Positions 20,580 through 32,378 of a stretch of 64,000 nucleotides of DNA are shown here, piece by piece. The notes beneath the pieces were generated by a model that was not told the origin of the DNA, made no database searches, and saw nothing but the letters and a program-made list of their open reading frames with translations. Position 1 is the stretch's first letter; each line of letters opens with the position of its first letter. The translations under genes and the position numbers were made by a program. This stretch comes from Echiichthys vipera (Eukaryota > Chordata > Actinopteri > Perciformes > Trachinidae), in contig OY829651.1 in the NCBI GenBank assembly GCA_963691815.1, positions 30,069,004 to 30,133,003 on the forward strand. Direction: 5' to 3'.

Positions 20580-22319
20580 TCAGCTCCCTTCCTCAGCTCC
20601 CTCCTCTGGGCTGAGGGATGGGTAAGGGGGGAGGAGGTGGGAGACTTGGACTGAGGATGGTGTAGTTGTTGCTGTTGGAGAGGCAGTGGGATGGAATGGG
20701 GGAGCCGACCAGGACAGCTGCTGTGGAGAAGGGGGCGAGGGGGAGCATGAGGGGGAGGGAAACGTGTCGCCATCGAATCTGGTGAAGAACTGGTTCAGCT
20801 CATTCGCCCAGACCTGATCACCTGATACAGGGCCCCTCCCACTGTCCTTGGAGTGGCCAGAGATGGTTTTCAGGCCTCTCCAGACCTCCCTGGCGTTGCT
20901 CCCCTTTAGCCGCTCCTCCAGCTTCCTCTTATAGCTGTCTTTTCCTCTCCTGATCCCCTTTTTCAGCTCCTTCTGCACTCTCCTCAGCTCGTCCTTGTCC
21001 CCAGATTTGAAGACCATCTTCTTCTTGTTGAGTAGGTCCTTCAGATCTGGGGTCACCCAGGGTTTGTTGTTGGGAAAACACCGTACCCTCCTAGTAGGCA
21101 CGGTGTTCTCCACGCAAAAATTTAGATAGTCAGTGATGCAGGTTGTGAGACTGTCAATGTCCTCCCCGTGAGGTTCACACAACACATCCCAGTCCGTGGT
21201 GTCAAAACAGTCCCTCAGTGCCATACTAGACTCCTCAGACCAGTTCTTCACACGCCTAATGGTGGGTCGTTGTTTGTTCACCATAGGAATGTATGCAGGG
21301 GACAAGTGGACCAGGTTGTGGTCGGAACGACCCAGCGGGGGGAGAGGTGATGAGCTGTATGCATCCTTTGTGTTGGCATACAATAGGTCCAATGTTCTAT
21401 TGTCTCTGGTGTGACATTTCACATACTGTTTGAAGGTGGGAAGAGTGGAGGACAGGGAAGCATGGTTGAAGTCACCAGAGATTAGCAAGAGGGACTGAGG
21501 GTGCGATGTCTGGTACCGCGATACTACAGTATGCAAGAGCTCACAGGCTGTTGCAGCATCGGCAGACGGGGGAATGTACACAGTTATCGCGATAACATGT
21601 GAGAATTCCCTCGGCAGGTAATATGGCCGGATGCTAACAGCTAGCAGCTCAATGTCCCTACTGCAGTACCGCTCCTTCACCCTGATGTGACCCGGGTTAC
21701 ACCACCTATCGTTTACAAACATCGCAATGCCCCCTCCCTTCCTCTTACCAGTCTCCTTCGCTTTCCTGTCCGCCCTCACAAGCTGAAATCCGTCCAGCGC
21801 AACGTGCGTGTCCGGCGTGAGATCGTTCAGCCAAGTCTCTGTTAGGCACATGATGCTACACTCCCGATACTCCCGCTGCAGCCTGGTGAGCGCCGAAAGC
21901 TCCTCCATCTTGTTGGGGAGAGATCTAACGTTCCCCATGATGATTGACGGAACAGATGGTTTGTACCGTCTCTTCCTCTGTCGGCGCTTCAGTCCGGCTC
22001 TGCAGCCCCGTCTCCTCCTCTTTAATTCCGCGGGGATCTCCGGTCTTTCATCGGGGAGTACCTGCGTGTAGCGCCATGCTAACAGCTGCTCCCTGCTGAT
22101 GGTAATGGAGCCCTGGTTGTACAGGTCCGCTGAAACCGGGTTAAACAGTCCAAAACCAATAAAAAGAAAAATGCATAGTCTTAGAAGAAGTACATCCATA
22201 GGAGTACCCCTCCGACCTAGACTAGCGGCAAAAAAGACACGAAAAACGGACAAAAACACAACAAAACACAGAAAAACGAACGGAGCTACTGCTACTGGCT
22301 GCCGCACGCGCGGCGCCAT
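20580..22319 (-). pseudogene. LINE A APE-type endonuclease (N-terminal part of ORF2)
   Basis: Starting at ATG 22319, 579 codons are open. A hydrophobic N-terminal leader and an Arg/Lys-rich segment (KRRRRGCRAGLKRRQRKRR) precede the endonuclease. Conserved APE motifs are present: NVRSL near residues 130-134, ETWL near 161-164, GDFNH near 282-286 and SDHN near 332-335. The domain would nick target DNA to prime reverse transcription. After it come the linker motifs FPNNKPWVTPDLKDLLNKKK and the NQFFTRFD block that normally leads straight into reverse transcriptase. The frame closes at 20580 within a 13-bp tandem duplication (TCCTCAGCTCCCT twice, 20577-20602) and the rest of the protein continues in another frame. 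Confidence 0.85.
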
Positions 22320-22344
22320 CTTAAAGCCTATCAAAAGCCTATCA

Positions 22345-22505
22345 AATTCTATTCATCACATTCCCCCCCTCCTTCACCCCCTCTTTCCTTTGCTCATTTT
22401 TCTTCCCACTGATCTCTGTCTCCCATTTTCTTACTGCCTCTCTTTTCCATTCTCTTTCCTCCATTTTCCCACTCCTTTCATCCTCTTTCATTTTGTCCCC
22501 TAGAA
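22345..22505. repeat. Polypyrimidine tract, right part
   Basis: C/T-rich plus strand continuing the tract seen at 18580-18905. Confidence 0.75.
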
Positions 22506-22509
22506 TCTC

Positions 22510-23973
22510 TCTTTTTTCTGCGTTCTGTCTGCCTCTCCATCTATCATCTTCTTTTCCACTCTTTCTCTTCTTCTATTATGCTACTTTTCCTTTTCGTCTG
22601 AAATCTCATTGTTCTTCTCATTCTATCATTTAATTTCCTTTTGTTTGGTCAAATCCTTTCTGTTTTTTAGATCAAGTCTCCTCTCCCCCTGCTCTTTCTT
22701 TTTCTGTCCTTACCTCTCTTCTCTCCATCTCTAGGGCCACCTGCCCGCGGCTGCAGTTTGACCTGCATCACAGCGGTGCTCAGGGGCCCCTCTGCGCTTC
22801 GCTATCTGCAGAAAACGAGTAATTCGTATGCGACAGGGGCCGGCCTCCGTTGATCCCTCCACGGCCCCGGCCTTCACGCTCAGCAAATCTAACATTTGTA
22901 GCGTTCATGAAGCTAGTGATGTCTCTGAGGTATAAACACCACTGGCGACTGCAGCCCTCAGACTTGCCCTGTTTACACCCTCTTGCTCAGATGTATTCTC
23001 CTTCTTCTTCCCCTCCTTTCCTTCCACTTGTTTTTGCTTCACACCCTCTGCTTTTTGTTGATTAGGTTATTGGGTCAAATTAAAATGTACATATCAGCGT
23101 GTCTGTTTTTTTCATGTCTCTGTAACATAATGGATTAAATGCAGCCTGTCTGATTGCATATTTGATTGTAGGTTTGATCAATATTGCTCTGGATGTGTAA
23201 ATCCCACAACATACATTGATTCTAATGAGATATTGTGAGTATTTTCCTCTTCCTTTTAGTATAGTATCAATGTCCCATGATGCTCAAACTATTTCCAACA
23301 CAGAAACATGCTTCAGGCAGCTGCAGTCCATAACCCATGCACATTGGCCTTCAAAAGCTATACATGTCAGGTCCTTTCACTTTCACTGAGGTTTGTAGTC
23401 TGGCTGTTCAGCCAGTAAACAGTGGCTGTTATTTAGCCACCTCTGCAAAAATAATTACCTTTATTTCATTTTCAGACATGGGCTTTAGTGGCTGAAAAGA
23501 TAGTCAAACAGAAGAAGAAACAGAGGTAACGCTACACCCAAAGGGTCCAATCTAGCCCATTGGATGACTTTGCAAAGTGTGAAAATTGCAGACAAGTCTT
23601 TAATTCCAATTTTTCAATAAATTGCTCTGCTATTCCTATTCAACCCCTGGGAGTTGTACTGTCCTCATAAGAGTAGCAGGTTCTTTGCTGGATACAATAT
23701 TTTAGACGCTTCCATACAGTTGAAAACTGAGACTGAAATTGCACTTATTTTTCCAAATATATCGTTTTGTAAATAATGTAGATTGATCATTAACTGGAAA
23801 GTTTTTATGAAGGTATGGTACTTGTAATTTATTTACACTAAAAGAAAGGGACAAATAGTGACATAGATGATACCTAAATCTACCCTTTACCGTCCACATG
23901 ATTTTTATCCGTCATTCTTAAAAAGACCTGCTGAGGCCACTGCCATCTTTGCACCGCTGTCTAATGAGGTGAT
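22510..23973. repeat. Local segmental duplication, copy 2
   Basis: Blocks 22510-22771 and 23925-23973 correspond to 15701-15948 and 16087-16133. The roughly 1150 bp between the blocks has no counterpart in copy 1 and holds no recognised element; it includes a GC-richer stretch at 22770-22900. Confidence 0.65.
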
Positions 23974-24302
23974 GTGGTGAACCATGGTCGAACAATTTGT
24001 TCTGCCTGGAGATGGAAGGTCTATGAGTGCAATCATCATACAAATAAACATACAATAGAGGACGCACATGCAGATAGCTGTAAAAGCTTTTCAGGGCTGT
24101 TTGAAATGCTCAACTATTCTTCCCCTGCTGCTTGGCTGAGGAGAACATTGTCTGAGATGTTTATGTGTTTTATTTATTCTAGATGTACACATTTTTGTTA
24201 ATATGACAGCATATTGTCTCCAAATACTTATATAGTCTCTATTCTCGTTCCTCAATTATAGTTACTCTGTTATTGTTTCTATCTGTATTTGATTCTCTTA
24301 AA
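23974..24302. other. No recognisable feature
   Basis: AT-rich non-coding sequence without noticed motifs. Confidence 0.45.
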
Positions 24303-24376
24303 GCTGGAGGTTGACAGGAAATGGAAGAGAGAGAGGGGAGTGTGTCATGCAGCAAATGGCCGCAGGTCAGAGATAA
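24303..24376 (-). repeat. SINE body fragment
   Basis: Read on the minus strand, it matches the body of the SINE at 13031-13224: GACCTGCGGCCATTTGCTGC, CTCTCTCTTCCATTTCCTGTC. The tRNA head is missing. Confidence 0.65.
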
Positions 24377-24487
24377 CATGCAAAATACATAAGTCTCCTG
24401 ATAACAAATAGTCTTTTCTATTCATATTAGTGTTCTCAATTGAGCACATCAGTGTTCAACTGGTTCTTAGAAATGTCCTCATATTAT

Positions 24488-24488
<1 letters not shown>

Positions 24489-24549
<61 letters not shown>
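24489..24549. repeat. (GT)n microsatellite, about 30 units
   Basis: Uninterrupted GT dinucleotides. Confidence 0.95.
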
Positions 24550-24552
<3 letters not shown>

Positions 24553-24594
24553 TGGACGTAGCTTCTGGGTCTGAAAAGTGAAGCCAAAGTGCAT

Positions 24595-25576
24595 AAAACC
24601 TACATTCTTTTGGATGTCCAGCACAGAGACGTCGAGGTCCGTTTCTCTCAACATGATCCAATCGTTCTTGCCCACAGGAGTCGTCATCTTGTCAGACTTA
24701 GAGCGTGATCACACTGTCATCCCGGACCACGACCCGGACTTTAGGGTACTTGTCCCCCCTCCCTCTCCCCCCCGTGCCCCAGCCCCGTTTGTACTCACAC
24801 TGCCAGGGCCGGCCAATGCTTCTTGCTGTCCATACGCCATCACGCCGTAACACGTCACACGCATTGATCGCGTGTGTTTGGCTTTGTTTACAAATCTTTC
24901 CACAGACCTCTGAGTTTTTGTGCGTCTTGTCGACTGTTTTTGAATATTTTCATCCGACCAAATCTGCAGTAAACACTCCACCTCCGCACCACACCAACGT
25001 GAACCTTTCACCGCCATTGTTGTTGTTGTTAAATGTCCGCGCATGGTCCGCCCTTCTATTTACATGTCCGAACAGGCGGACATAACGCTACTGCCGTAGG
25101 GCTCGTGCTCGTGCTCGTACACGTGCGCACGCTCGTGCTCGTACATGTGCAAACGGCTCCGCTAAAGCCCACCTCTTTCAAGCGGGCCGTGGACGGTCCG
25201 CTGGCCGCAGTTGAGCGTGGAGCGGGTGCACTCACATGGCCTAAAGGTACTAGACTTTAGCTGAAAAACCGGTTTTGGCCGCGGCCAAAAGGACAGTGTG
25301 ATCACGCCCTTAGACTCTGCCTCATTTCCTCGTTGGGGGGAGGGAGATATGTCCATCTGGCTGACTTATACCTCCGCGGAGAAGTGAGGGCCAGAGGCTA
25401 GCTGTCACTCAAGAGCCTGCAGCCCTAATTATTCATAAATTTTAACCTCAAATAAACTAAAAACTGGCCTGGTACAAAATAATTCTATTCCTAGTGGACA
25501 CTCTGAGAACTACATTTTTTGGCACTTCCGTATTGGATCAACCAGGAAGTCACTGTGTTGGGGGCCTGGATTAGCA
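24595..25576 (+). repeat. Dispersed repeat family X, copy A (interrupted)
   Basis: The outer parts 24595-24700 and 25310-25576 match family X copies B (36262-36684, same orientation) and C (37704-38200, opposite orientation). Shared blocks include CTCAACATGATCCAATCG-like, AGTCGTCATCTTGTCAGACTT, CCTAATTATTCATAA, GTGGACACTCTGAGAACT and AACCAGGAAGTC. The middle is the nested MITE 24701-25309. No terminal repeats or coding capacity were found, so the class of family X is unknown. Confidence 0.65.
24701..25309 (+). mobile_element. PIF/Harbinger-type MITE (family P), simple form
   Basis: The ends read GAGCGTGATCACACTGTC and, inverted, GGGCGTGATCACACTGTC. The trinucleotide TTA occurs at 24698-24700 and 25310-25312, the TWA duplication typical of PIF/Harbinger. 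The insertion splits family X at a point where copy C has the continuous sequence, so boundaries are well supported. The interior includes the CTCGTGCTCGTACA repeats also found in the palindromic form at 34520-35597. It is non-coding. Confidence 0.8.
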
Positions 25577-27224
25577 GGGGGAGACTCCAGTGATTGCAAA
25601 AAGAAGTCCATATGTATAGAAGTCAATGAGAAAATGATTTCACTTGATTTATTTCCACAATAAACATCTCCCTAATAGGTTTATTGTCTGAATTACTAGT
25701 TTCGAGTCTTCTTCAATGCAGCATGATTATTGTTTGTAAATTATGCTCCCATTTAGAGTCAATAGATGATAAAGCAGAGTATGGCTACGTATGTCTAAAG
25801 TAGAGCTGGCTACTTTGTGACTGACAGGTCACCGTGCTAGCAAAAGGACAGAGGCTACATTAAAATAGCTGTGAACTTTTTATTGGGTAATATCTGTGCT
25901 AAATTCTCAGGAGTTCAGAGTCTTCATGTCCCTCAGTGTGTTTTAATTTCATTAAAGTTAAATGTAAAATTTTGGTCACGTAAAAATCCTGAAAAAACAT
26001 CAGCCTATTTGGTGTTTAGCTTTGCACAGCACCAACCACATTGGCTTTGAAAAATTTGCGCCACCTTCTCATCTTCAAAATAGTAGTCAATAAACCAATG
26101 TCACAGTTGCTACGTCCATCTGTTTTATACACTATGATTTCCACCCATGTTGAACAGAAAATATGACACGTGGATGAGGAGGATTTAAAGGCAGGCAGCA
26201 CTGTCATGACATCACAACATATAAAAATACCATACATTCAGAATAAGGGGTGTGATGAGACCCCCAGCTCACGAGACGAGACGATACCGATATTAAGTCC
26301 ACAAAACGCAACCAGATTTTAACACAAAATCTCAGTATTTTCTTTACAGGGGGGTTGATTTTAGCAGAGACCTGTGGTGGAGCTGCAGGTGTCTTTGCAT
26401 AGTACTTGGGTTAGGTAAAGTGGATTATGCACAACAAAAGAACTGAAATGAAAACCTTGTGAAGGTAAATTATTTCTATCTCAAAATAAATGTATTAAAT
26501 TAATTCTAGGTTCAGTTTACATTCTTGTTTAATAAAGCGACTACAAACTATGTGGCACAACATACCCGGAGGGTTGGTGTATTGTTCTTCCCTGGGGCCA
26601 CCTCGCGGCTTTATATGCCTCTGAAAATTGTATGACACAGATTAAGTTGTTACCTGCTTCACTTGTTGGAATACAGTAGTGTGGTAACAGTCTGACTAGC
26701 TAGCTGCTAGGACTGGTTGGCTAGCACAGTGTGAGACTGTCAGAATGGCTGCAATGACCACACACAGCCGGATTTCCTAATCATGTAATCATTTCCCTCC
26801 ACAGCTCTGTCTCTCTCACTCTTTATGGCCTTCATTAGCATCCGGCACTCTACTCCTCCCTCTATTTATCTAGTGTTATTTCATACACTCTTTTTTTAAA
26901 CACTTCAGTTCAATTTACATTTTAAAGGCACTCTTAAAAAGGAAGTGTCAGTTTCAATACATCTGCCACATGGATGTTCATTCTTGACCTACAGTGAACA
27001 GTATGTGTGACTAAATAATCTAAGCTCTAAGGGCCTCTTGGTAGCTTTCAGAGCCCTGATACAGGCTGTATGAGTAGTTCTCTTATAAAACAACGTATTA
27101 CAACCATAGACTGTGGTTGCGCAGTTATCCAGTATAATAAAACAGTTTTAATGCATGAACTAGTGATACATATTTAGGAGCAATCACAATGACCAAGAGT
27201 ACTATTTTCTTGTTCATTTAAAAT
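25577..27224. other. No clear feature
   Basis: AT-rich. Near 26251 the words GGTGTGATGAGAC and CACGAGACGAGACGATACCG resemble the end of a fish hAT repeat, but a second end was not found. Confidence 0.4.
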
Positions 27225-27750
27225 TGACTCAAACTCCCCGCATAGTAATCAGCTCTGATATTTTCAGGTCCTTCTGAATATTATTCCAGGAAGAAGACGC
27301 CGTGTATTCAAAAGCCTTTTCACTTAGCTCTGTTTCTCTTTGGGGGCCAACATCTGTAGAGTATTATTAGAGTTCAGGGTGCACTGATGTTGGTTTTTAC
27401 ACATGTATGTACACTGATAAGAAAGAACCAGCCAAAGGATAGATTTTTATCTAAATGCCAAGCCCCAACCACAGCAACTTACTGGTTGATCAAATACAGC
27501 AGTATGTATTTAAAAACAACTTAACTTGGGTTAATGTGACTGAACATCAAAAGGCAGGCAGGATAAATTCAAGGGTTTGTATTACTGAAGAGGATGAACA
27601 ATAGATGACTGTATCATCTATTTAAAAAATGGCATGTGTGGATAGTGAGCGTCATTGCGACTCGATATTCTTACACTCGCATGCTGTCAGGAACCAAGTG
27701 TAAATTGAAAATAGCAGTAGTCCAAGCATGGAACCCTGGAGCACAACTTT
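27225..27750 (-). pseudogene. Old non-LTR retrotransposon reverse transcriptase fragment
   Basis: On the minus strand, in scattered frames, the order of motifs is that of a LINE: VLQGSMLGLLLFSIYT (from GVPQGS-LGPLLF) near 27745, DDTVIYCSSSSVIQTLEF (YADD region) near 27620, a NLKLVLN-like TQVKLFLN, and finally RTELSEKAFEYTASSSWNNI followed by QKDLKISELI near 27330-27240, the C-terminal signature of many fish LINEs. Multiple frameshifts and stops mark it as ancient. The clade was not determined. Confidence 0.65.
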
Positions 27751-28583
27751 TCATATAAGGAAGATGGAAGAGGTCAAGGTGCATTCATCGCTGAGTGCGT
27801 TGAATAGCATGTCTAAACAGCTCAGCTCAACGTACATTGCATTTACATTTCATTCAGGATGTGTAAGAGGACTTTCTATCTAAGAAATAAACTCTTGTTA
27901 TTCATCAAATAAATGAATAACGCAAAAGGAATTATAGCAGACTAAGGGAATTCAAAACAAAAATGGAGAATTTCAATGTATACCAAATGAAAATACAGTA
28001 AAAAAGAACACGTAAGAGTACAGTGGTAACATAGGTGGGAAAATGACTCTTGCTTTTTAACAGTCTTCTTTAACAGTCAAGTCTTACCTTTTTATGTCCC
28101 CATGTGTAAAAGCAGTCAGAGCCTATTTCATTTAGGCACCATAATACATGTCACTGCTACCACTTTGGCTTAAGTGTTGCCATGGCAATAACAAACCCTA
28201 GAGGCCTACTGAAGCATGGCGAGTATTGATCTGCTGATATTACATGTAAACCTCTAAGGCTCTGCCTTAATTCACAGGTAATTTTTTGAGCGACTGGAAG
28301 GGCGAAAAAAATATCTATGTAGGATGGACTGCTGAGCAGTAAAAACTATGTGTGTGTGTGTGTGGTTGGGTGGGCTGGGGAGTGCCAGTCATGAGGGAAT
28401 CAGGGAAACAAGAAGAAAACAGAGAGAAAAGAAGGGAGAGGATGAAAAATATGTGTTTTTATTCAGCTTTTCTGCCTTCATGTCTCGCTAAGCAATCTGC
28501 TGGTGCTGCCCTCCACATCCATCATTGTTATAGCCGGTGAGGAGAATATCGGACTCGGGGCTGCTGCGCACACATGGGCATTC

Positions 28584-28620
<37 letters not shown>

Positions 28621-29131
28621 TGTGTGTGCATCCATGTGTATGTAAGCGTGCACATCTGCTCACACACAGTCATCTCCCTCTCAGTAGAAAAGTCTGTAAA
28701 TTTCTTGTGCTTACAGGTACCACAGTTTCTCTCAGCCCTGCCAGAGGCACTGGAGCCTGACTGAAAGGAAAAGGTCCGCAACACACTCTGGCATTATTGT
28801 TTTGGATCTGGGACTTTTCATAGGTGATTTCTACCAGTTATAAAAACACTGTACTGACCAAAGTAGGAATAGGAGCAACGTGTGTACTGGTGGGCAGAAG
28901 CATCATTCATTCAGCACACATCACACATAATATAGTGCTAGCAAAGCAGCAGTTGTTCATGGAGAGCTGTCCACATATCAATAAAAATGAATTGATCAAC
29001 AAAACTATCAACCAAACTATAAACCTACAAAGTAATATCAACATACCCAGGGTATCTGTTATAATATATAGCCATTATCTGGCTTCACCCACCCTAAGAT
29101 CATGCTTAAGCGGTCACATGACCGTGGTTAT
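27751..29131. other. No clear feature apart from TG microsatellites
   Basis: TG runs occur at about 28344-28362 and 28585-28628. The rest is non-coding with no recognised family. Confidence 0.5.
28585..28628. repeat. (TG)n microsatellite
   Basis: TG dinucleotide run with one C interruption at 28620. Confidence 0.95.
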
Positions 29132-29583
29132 CTACGCCAGGGGGCTTCCACTTCCATTTTGTAGGCCAAGGACCCCTGACATTTGTATGATGCATACAAT
29201 ACTAAGCTATTAAAATAATAATTATTTGATATATTCACATATTAAGGCACAGTGAATCCTGCTTATATGTAAAGGGTTACCATAGCAGTGTTTACCTTAA
29301 GTCCAGAAAGCCTATTATCAATATTGTGTGAATTTTTGTTTAGAATAGAATTACTTTAATGATCCCAGACTGGGAAATTATTTTGTAACAGCAGTAGTGG
29401 GATAGCAAATAAACACTTTGTACATAACATAAATAGAATCCAATATATACACAGTGTATATATACAGTGCACAGTGTGCTATAAACAATAAACAATAATA
29501 ATATATACAACAAAATATGTAAAATATACTATAACAATAATAATATATACAAAAAAAAAAAGTAGAGAGACCAGAGTTCTCTT

Positions 29584-30914
29584 TCAGGCAGAGGTGAGAG
29601 AGTTATTATATACAGTGATGGATTGTGGCAGGAAAGATTTCCTGTATCGGTTGCTACGACAGCGAAGCTGAAGCAGCCTTCTGGAGAAGGTGCTCCGCTG
29701 TCTGACCAGTGTGAGTTGGAGAGGGTGGAGAGGATTATCCATGATGGATAATAGTTTTTTCAGTGTCCTTCTCTCCACCACAGCCTCCAGAGTGTCCTGT
29801 TTGCAGCCAATCACAGAGCCAGCCTTCCTGATCAGTTTGTTGAGTCTAACACCCAGGTACTTGTAATCCTCCACCGCCTCCACATCCTTTCCCAGAATGC
29901 ACAGAGGTTGGAAAGCCGTCATCCAGCTCTTCCTGAAATCTATCACCATCTCTCTGGTCTTGCTGATGTTCAGCCGCAGGTGATTCTATCTAGTCCACTT
30001 CACAAAGTTGTCCACCAGTGCCCTGTACTCCTCCTCCTGACCCAACAACAGCCGAGTCGTCAGAAAACTTTTGCAGTTGACACGACTCAGTGTTGTACTG
30101 AAAGTCAGTGGTGTATAAGGTGAACAGGAAAGGATACAGTACAGTCCCCTGTGGAGCTCCTGTATCCCTAACCACCACATCAGACAGAACACTGCCCATA
30201 CGGACAAACTGGCCTGCCTGCCAGGTAGTCAGTAATCCAGGAGATCATTGTGTCATCCACTCCCATCACCCGCAGCTTCTCCCCCAGTAGCAGTGGCTGA
30301 ATGGTGTTAAAAGCACTAGAGAAATCAAAGAATGTGATTCTCACAGTACCCCCTCCACTATCCAGGTGCGAATGGGCTTGTTGCAGCAGGTAGATGACAG
30401 CATCAGAAACTCCCAAGTGTGGCTGGTAAGCAAATTGCAGAGGCTCTAGCAGGGCTCTAACCTGCGGCCTCAGGTTGACCAAAACCAGTCTCTCCAGCAC
30501 CTTCATGACGTAAGATGCGAGGGTCACTGGTCGATAGTCATTGAGGTCTGATGCTGTCGACTTCTTTGGAACAGTAACTAGGCAGGAAGTCTTCCAAAGC
30601 CCTGGTATTCTCTCCTGACCAAGGCTCAAGTTGTAGAGGTGTTGTAGGACAGGAGACAGCTGGCTGGCACATGTCTTCAGGATCCTGGGGCTGATACCGT
30701 CAGGGCCTGCATTATGCTGGTGGAGTCTCTCCAGCTGTCTCCTAACCTGGCCTGCAGTCACAGTCATGCGAGGGAGGCTGCTGGTGTCTTCAGTGGAGGA
30801 CAAGGAGGTGGAGGAGGAGGTGGAGGAGGAGGAGGAGGTAGAGGAGGAGGAGGTGGAGGTAGAAGAGGAGGAAGAGGTGGAGGAGGAGGAGAGGTGCTGC
30901 ACAGGAGAGCTCAC
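29584..30914 (-). pseudogene. LINE B reverse transcriptase, frameshifted and deleted
   Basis: The frame from 30914 begins with a low-complexity Ser/Thr run (about residues 8-48), then HNAGPDGISPRILKTCASQL, LNDYRPVTLASYVMK, LQFAYQPHLGVSDAVIYLLQ and FFDFSSAFNTIQP. After a frameshift near 30200 come TGAPQGTVLYPFLF and FSDDSAVVG. The last frame (29949-29584) runs KYLGVRLN directly into KLIRKAGSVIG; compared with LINE A about 70 residues of the thumb region are missing at this point (near 29850). The C terminus (SFLPQSITVYNNSL) is preserved. Confidence 0.8.
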
Positions 30915-32378
30915 AGCAGGGGATTGAGGGACTGCATTTGGGGCAGTGAGGGTGTGTAGGGGTCTGGAGGTGTCATGGAGATGACAGAAGGCTGTGAGCT
31001 GAACCTATTGAAAAATCTGTTCAGCTTGTTTGCCATATCCAGGCTGCCTGATGACTGTCTGCCGCTTACCTTACACCCAGTGATCTGCTTCATACCAGTC
31101 CACACATCCCTCACATTGTTCTGCTGGAGTTTGGCCTCCAGCTTCCTCCTGTAAGCATCTTTACCAGTCATCAGCATATCCCTGAGTTCATGCTGCACTC
31201 TTCTCAATTCTTCCCTGTCTCCAGACCTGAACACCCTCTTCTTCTTGTTAAGAAGGGCTTTCAGTTCATTGGTGATCCACGGCTTATTATTAGGGAAGCG
31301 GCTCACAGTCGGGTTGGCATGGTGGTGTATTCACAGAACCTGATGTATTCTGTGATGCAGTCGGTCATGCTGTCCAGATCCTCTCCATTTGGCTCAACAA
31401 GTGCATCCCAGTCTGTCGACTCAAAGCCGTCCTGTAATGCGTCAACAGCCTCCTGAGTCCACCTCCTCACGATCCTAGTGTGGACAGGCTGCCGCTGAAC
31501 AAGGGGAATATACTTAGGGGTCCAAAGAACCAGGTTGTGGTCAGATCTTCCAAGAGGGGGGAGGGCTGTGGGACTGTATGCATCCTTAGCATTTGCATAT
31601 AACAGATCCAGTGTGTTACAGTCTCTGGTGGGCAGTCAACATACTGGTGAAATGTTGGAAGGGTTTTATCCAGTGAGACGTGATTAAAATCCCCAGTGAT
31701 GACAATAAATGCATTAGGATGCAGCGTCTGTATCTGGGCAACAGCGGAGTGGATGACGTCACAGGCCAGCGCTGCATCAGCTGAAGGAGGAACGTACACA
31801 CCGATAATGATCGCATACGTGAATTCCCAGGGGCAAATAATAAGGCCTCATCCCCACAGTCAACAGTTCAATGTCCGCGGTACAGAGACGTTTCTTCACG
31901 TGAACATGCCCGGGATTACACCACCTCTCACTCACGTACAGTGCAATCCCTCCTCCTTTTTCTTTCCACTGCTTGTCATGTCCCTGTTCGCCTGAACAGT
32001 GCTGAAACCGGGAATCGCCACGCTGTGGTCAGGGATGTGTGAGTGAAGCCATGTCTCCGTGAAACACAACACACTGCACTCACGATATTCCCTCTGAGCC
32101 TTTATCAGCGCAGCGAGCTCGTCCGTCTTGTTCCCCAGAGACCTCACGTTTCCCATGACAATCGCCAGTACAGCAGGTCTGTGTGTCCTCCTCTTCACCC
32201 TCCGTTTCACTCCAGCTCTGCAGCCACGGCGTCTCCACCGCAGCTCCTTCAGGACCTCAGGTCTGGCTTCGGGCAGCAGTACAGGTTCACACAGCGCAAT
32301 CAGCTGGTCGTGTGTGTAAACTATGCGCTCAGTGATGCGCTCCTGACCCTCCGTTGCTAGAGTTAGCAAAACCATCAC
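30911..32378 (-). pseudogene. LINE B endonuclease and linker region, frameshifted
   Basis: The first frame (32378-31932) contains WRRRGCRAGVKRR, MGNVRSLGNK and FTETWL. The second (31799-31467) contains VPPSADAA and TGDFNHVSLDKTLP. A further frame carries the PPLGRSDHNLV histidine motif near 31550. The last (31306-30911) contains RFPNNKPWITNELKALLNKK and NRFFNRFSS. Together they span the whole APE-type endonuclease and linker in correct order, broken by at least three frame changes. Role in an intact element: nicking target DNA for target-primed reverse transcription. Confidence 0.8.

Larger units (their letters stand above)
18906..22320 (-). mobile_element. LINE A: near full-length Rex1/Babar-like non-LTR retrotransposon
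   Basis: The element lies on the minus strand. Its 3' end is the TAGAA array at 18906-18929 next to a GGGATCAATAAAGTC-type terminus, common at the end of fish LINEs. Its 5' end is near 22320, where the first ATG (22319) is embedded in GATGGCGCCG. In between are an APE-type endonuclease frame, a reverse transcriptase frame and a 3' untranslated region of about 340 bp. The domain order APE-endonuclease then RT, with no LTRs, fits the CR1/L2/Rex1 part of the Jockey superfamily. No clear target-site duplication was found because both flanks are low-complexity. The copy is inactive owing to frame changes and a reverse transcriptase deletion. Confidence 0.85.

Noticed and set aside
19639..20625. 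Plus-strand frames opposite LINE A (114, 126 and 166 residues)
   Set aside because: They are antisense shadows of the LINE A reverse transcriptase on the minus strand.
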